Source: Streptomyces sp. HUAS YS2
GTDB lineage: Bacteria > Actinomycetota > Actinomycetes > Streptomycetales > Streptomycetaceae
DNA: 64,000 nucleotides
Assembly: GCF_033343995.1 (NCBI RefSeq)
Contig: NZ_CP137573.1
Span: 5,427,001-5,491,000, forward strand
Direction: 5' to 3'
The notes beneath the pieces were generated by a model. It made no database searches and was not told the origin of the DNA. It worked only from the letters and a program-made list of their open reading frames with translations. Position 1 is the first letter of the stretch. Every line of letters starts with the position of its first letter. A program made the translations under genes and the position numbers. Positions 62,196 to 64,000 of the stretch are shown here, in pieces.

Positions 62196-63635
62196 TCAGG
62201 CGGAGAACGCGCCCGGGTGGATCTGCTCCCGCGTCGCCGTGTACTGCTGCCGCACCGCCTGACCCACCGCCAGCTCGTCGCCCGGCTCCAGCACCTGGGC
62301 GGCCGCCCCCTGCCAGGCCGGCGGGGTCTGCGGCGGAAGGGTGCCCTGAGCGACCCCGAGCGCCCACGCGGCCTGCCGCGCCGCGCCGAGCGCCGCGTAG
62401 TCGGCCGGCTGGGGGACGACGACCTGCGCCCCGAAGATCGCCGGGGCCAGCGCCTGGACGGCCGGCAGCTCGGCGGCCTGGCCGAGCAGGAACACCCGCC
62501 GCACCTCGACCCCGCGGCCACGCAGAACGTCCATCGCGTCGGCGAGCGAGCACAGCATGCCCTCGAACGCGGCCCGCGCCAGGTGCTCCGGCTTCATCGA
62601 CTCGCGCCGCAGCCCGCTCAGCGTGCCCGCGGTGTGCGGCAGCTGCGGGGTCCGCTCGCCCTCCAGATAGGGGAGCAGGACCAGGCCGGAGGAGCCGGGC
62701 GTGGACTTCAGGGCCAGCGCGGACAGCTCCGCCAGGTCCTCGGCGCCGAGCATGTCCGCGGTGCCGCGCAGCGCCCGTACCGCGTTGGAGGTGTGCACGA
62801 CGGGCAGGTGCATGCCGGCCGCGTCGGCGAACGAGGTGATCATCCCGCGCGGGTCGGCCAGCGCCTCGTGGTGCACGGCCATGACCGAGCCGGACGCGCC
62901 GAGCGACACGACCGCGTCCCCGGGCCCGACCCCGAGCCCGAACGCGGCGGCCATCGTCTCGCCGGTGCCGGCGGAGATCAGCAGGCCCTCGGGCGTCGTC
63001 CCGGCCGCGTCGGAGGGGCCGAGCACCTCCGGCAGCGCCGCCTGGTGGCCGAGGGCCAGCTCGACGAGGTCGGGACGGTACGCGCCGGTGGCCGCCGACC
63101 AGTAACCGGTCGCCGAGGCGGCGCCGCGGTCCGTGGTCCGGCGCACCGGCCGGCCGAGGAGCTGCCACACCAGCCAGTCGTGCGGCTGCATCAGCATCGC
63201 GACGCGGGCGGCGGCGTCCGGCTCGCTGCGGGCAAGCCAGCGCAGCTTGGCCACCGGCTGCCCGGACTGGGGCACCGAGCCGACCGCCTCGGCCCAGGCC
63301 TGCCGGCCGCCGAAGGCCTCGACGAGGTCGGCCGCGGCGATCTGTGCCCGCTTGTCGTTGCCGACCATCGCGGGCCGCACCAGCGCGCCCTGCCGGTCCA
63401 GCGGCACCAGGCCGTGCTGCTGCGCGGAGACGCCGATCGCCTGCACGCCTTCGAGCAGCCCGCCGGTCGCAGCCTCGCCGAGCGAGAGCAGCCAGGCCTG
63501 CGGGTCGACGTCGGCAGCCTTGGGCTCGACGGGATGCGGGGCGTAGCCCTGCCGTATGACGGCGCCCGTGTCCGTGTCACAGACGACGATGCGCGTGAAA
63601 CCAGTAGAGCTGTCCAGACCGGCGACTATCCCCAT
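62196..63635 (-). CDS. FGGY-family carbohydrate kinase, xylulokinase-like
   Basis: A 479-residue sugar kinase with the actin-like ATPase fold: GIVAGLDSSTGFTRIVVCDTDTG phosphate-1 region, IGVSAQQHGLVPLD substrate block (where xylulokinases usually have GQMHG), GNDKRA, and GASGSVMAVHHE near residue 240 for ATP. The C-terminal LLGQAAELPAVQALAPAIFG is typical. ATG 63635 is the likely start, a TTG two codons earlier being the alternative. Xylulose is the best guess, but the changed substrate block leaves it open. No xylose isomerase gene is adjacent. Confidence 0.88.
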   Translation of the reverse strand: MGIVAGLDSSTGFTRIVVCDTDTGAVIRQGYAPHPVEPKAADVDPQAWLLSLGEAATGGLLEGVQAIGVSAQQHGLVPLDRQGALVRPAMVGNDKRAQIAAADLVEAFGGRQAWAEAVGSVPQSGQPVAKLRWLARSEPDAAARVAMLMQPHDWLVWQLLGRPVRRTTDRGAASATGYWSAATGAYRPDLVELALGHQAALPEVLGPSDAAGTTPEGLLISAGTGETMAAAFGLGVGPGDAVVSLGASGSVMAVHHEALADPRGMITSFADAAGMHLPVVHTSNAVRALRGTADMLGAEDLAELSALALKSTPGSSGLVLLPYLEGERTPQLPHTAGTLSGLRRESMKPEHLARAAFEGMLCSLADAMDVLRGRGVEVRRVFLLGQAAELPAVQALAPAIFGAQVVVPQPADYAALGAARQAAWALGVAQGTLPPQTPPAWQGAAAQVLEPGDELAVGQAVRQQYTATREQIHPGAFSA

Positions 63636-63722
63636 ACTCAAGATTCTGCCGCACGCGGAGCGGTGCCGTATCCGCGCTCGGAAGCGGCACCGGGTCCGTG
63701 TCAGGTGTTCGACGGGCGTGGG

Positions 63723-64000
63723 TCAGGTGTTGCTGGTGCCCCACTCGTCGTCGAAGTCGTCCCTTCCGCGTCCGCGTGCCTTGCGGACCCGGTCGGTCAG
63801 CGAGCTGGGCAGCTTGTCGCCGACCTTCTCGCTCACCGCGTGGTACGCCCGGCCCGCGTACTCCCGGCCGTTGGTCGCCGCGGACTCGGCGGCGTTGCGC
63901 ACGGCAGGATTCTGGGAGAGGTCGCGCAGCGACTTCTTCATCTCCTCGTAGCGCTCGCGCCCGGCCCGGGTGCCGATGACGTAACCGAGGGCCATTCCCG
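63723..64000 (-). CDS. YtxH-like small protein, N-terminus beyond window
   Basis: Ninety-two or so C-terminal codons of a gene whose 5' end lies beyond the right edge. Visible are a membrane-type end GMALGYVIGTRAGRERYEEMKKSL and a helical region ALPA-like AVRNAAESAATNGREYAGRAYH, then VGDKLPSSLTDRVRKARG. Actinomycete members of this kind have about 20 more N-terminal residues with a hydrophobic helix; the codon before ATG 63995 continues in frame as Gly, supporting truncation by the window. Confidence 0.8.
   Translation of the reverse strand, partial: GMALGYVIGTRAGRERYEEMKKSLRDLSQNPAVRNAAESAATNGREYAGRAYHAVSEKVGDKLPSSLTDRVRKARGRGRDDFDDEWGTSNT

Noticed and set aside
63723..63995. Reading the last gene as a complete 90-residue protein from ATG 63995
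   Set aside because: The frame stays open to the window edge and the family usually has about 20 more N-terminal residues, so it is reported as partial.

Overview
The window is chromosomal DNA of a Streptomyces-like actinomycete. The evidence is very high GC with G/C in almost every third codon position, many GTG starts, DUF397/WhiJ-type regulators, an hrdA-type sigma factor next to dnaG, and a gene order (recO-uppS, zur-znuBCA, glyS, dus, ppdK, nirBD, nasA, dnaG-hrdA) that I recall from the Streptomyces chromosome core. I recognise no prophage, insertion sequence, CRISPR array, tRNA or rRNA gene.

Layout. 0-1.6 kb: a DUF397/helix-turn-helix pair and two small unknown genes. 1.7-6.2 kb: recO, uppS, a YcxB-like membrane protein and a large metalloprotease-like protein without a signal peptide. 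6.3-9.5 kb: the zinc uptake operon znuACB-zur with two Zur-box-like sites over its promoter. 9.6-18.4 kb: glyS, a membrane protein, a TetR/aldo-keto reductase pair with shared operator half-sites, a tiny leader ORF, dus and ppdK. 18.9-25.3 kb: an ArsR-like regulator, a Tat-exported PhoX/DUF839 protein, a propeller-like protein, a VOC protein, two SDRs and a TetR regulator. 25.4-36.2 kb: nitrogen assimilation (nirBD with a flavoprotein behind a GlnR-like box, nasA) enclosing a TauE permease, a class F sortase with a wall-type protein, an aminotransferase, a SoxR-box FMN reductase, cutA and a cyclotransferase. 36.3-38.7 kb: a SanA/YdcF-like protein, an aquaporin-like channel and an unknown protein. 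38.7-51.2 kb: a five-gene, translationally coupled cassette (DUF4132, 1662-aa unknown, MoxR AAA+ ATPase, DUF5682-VWA fusion, SWIM zinc finger). 51.3-64 kb: a CbiX-like chelatase, dgt, a ferredoxin-reductase-like flavoprotein, dnaG, hrdA, a heterodimeric ABC exporter, an FGGY kinase and a truncated small protein at the right edge.

How the genes work together. ZnuABC imports zinc and Zur represses the operon. NasA reduces nitrate to nitrite and NirBD reduces nitrite to ammonium; both loci carry GlnR-like repeats upstream, and the CbiX-like gene could serve siroheme synthesis for NirB. DnaG, HrdA, GlyS, RecO, UppS and Dus are housekeeping functions.

The most interesting region is the MoxR/VWA/SWIM/DUF4132 cassette (38745-51162). 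It resembles the uncharacterised yehI-yehL-yehM-yehP-yehQ set of E. coli, but with the yehM- and yehP-like parts fused. A second window-wide theme is leaderless expression: about a dozen genes have a -10-like hexamer ending 6-7 bases before the start codon and no Shine-Dalgarno sequence. Several of these are overlaid by recognisable operators (Zur, SoxR, TetR types). All family assignments come from reading the translated sequence; no database search was run.
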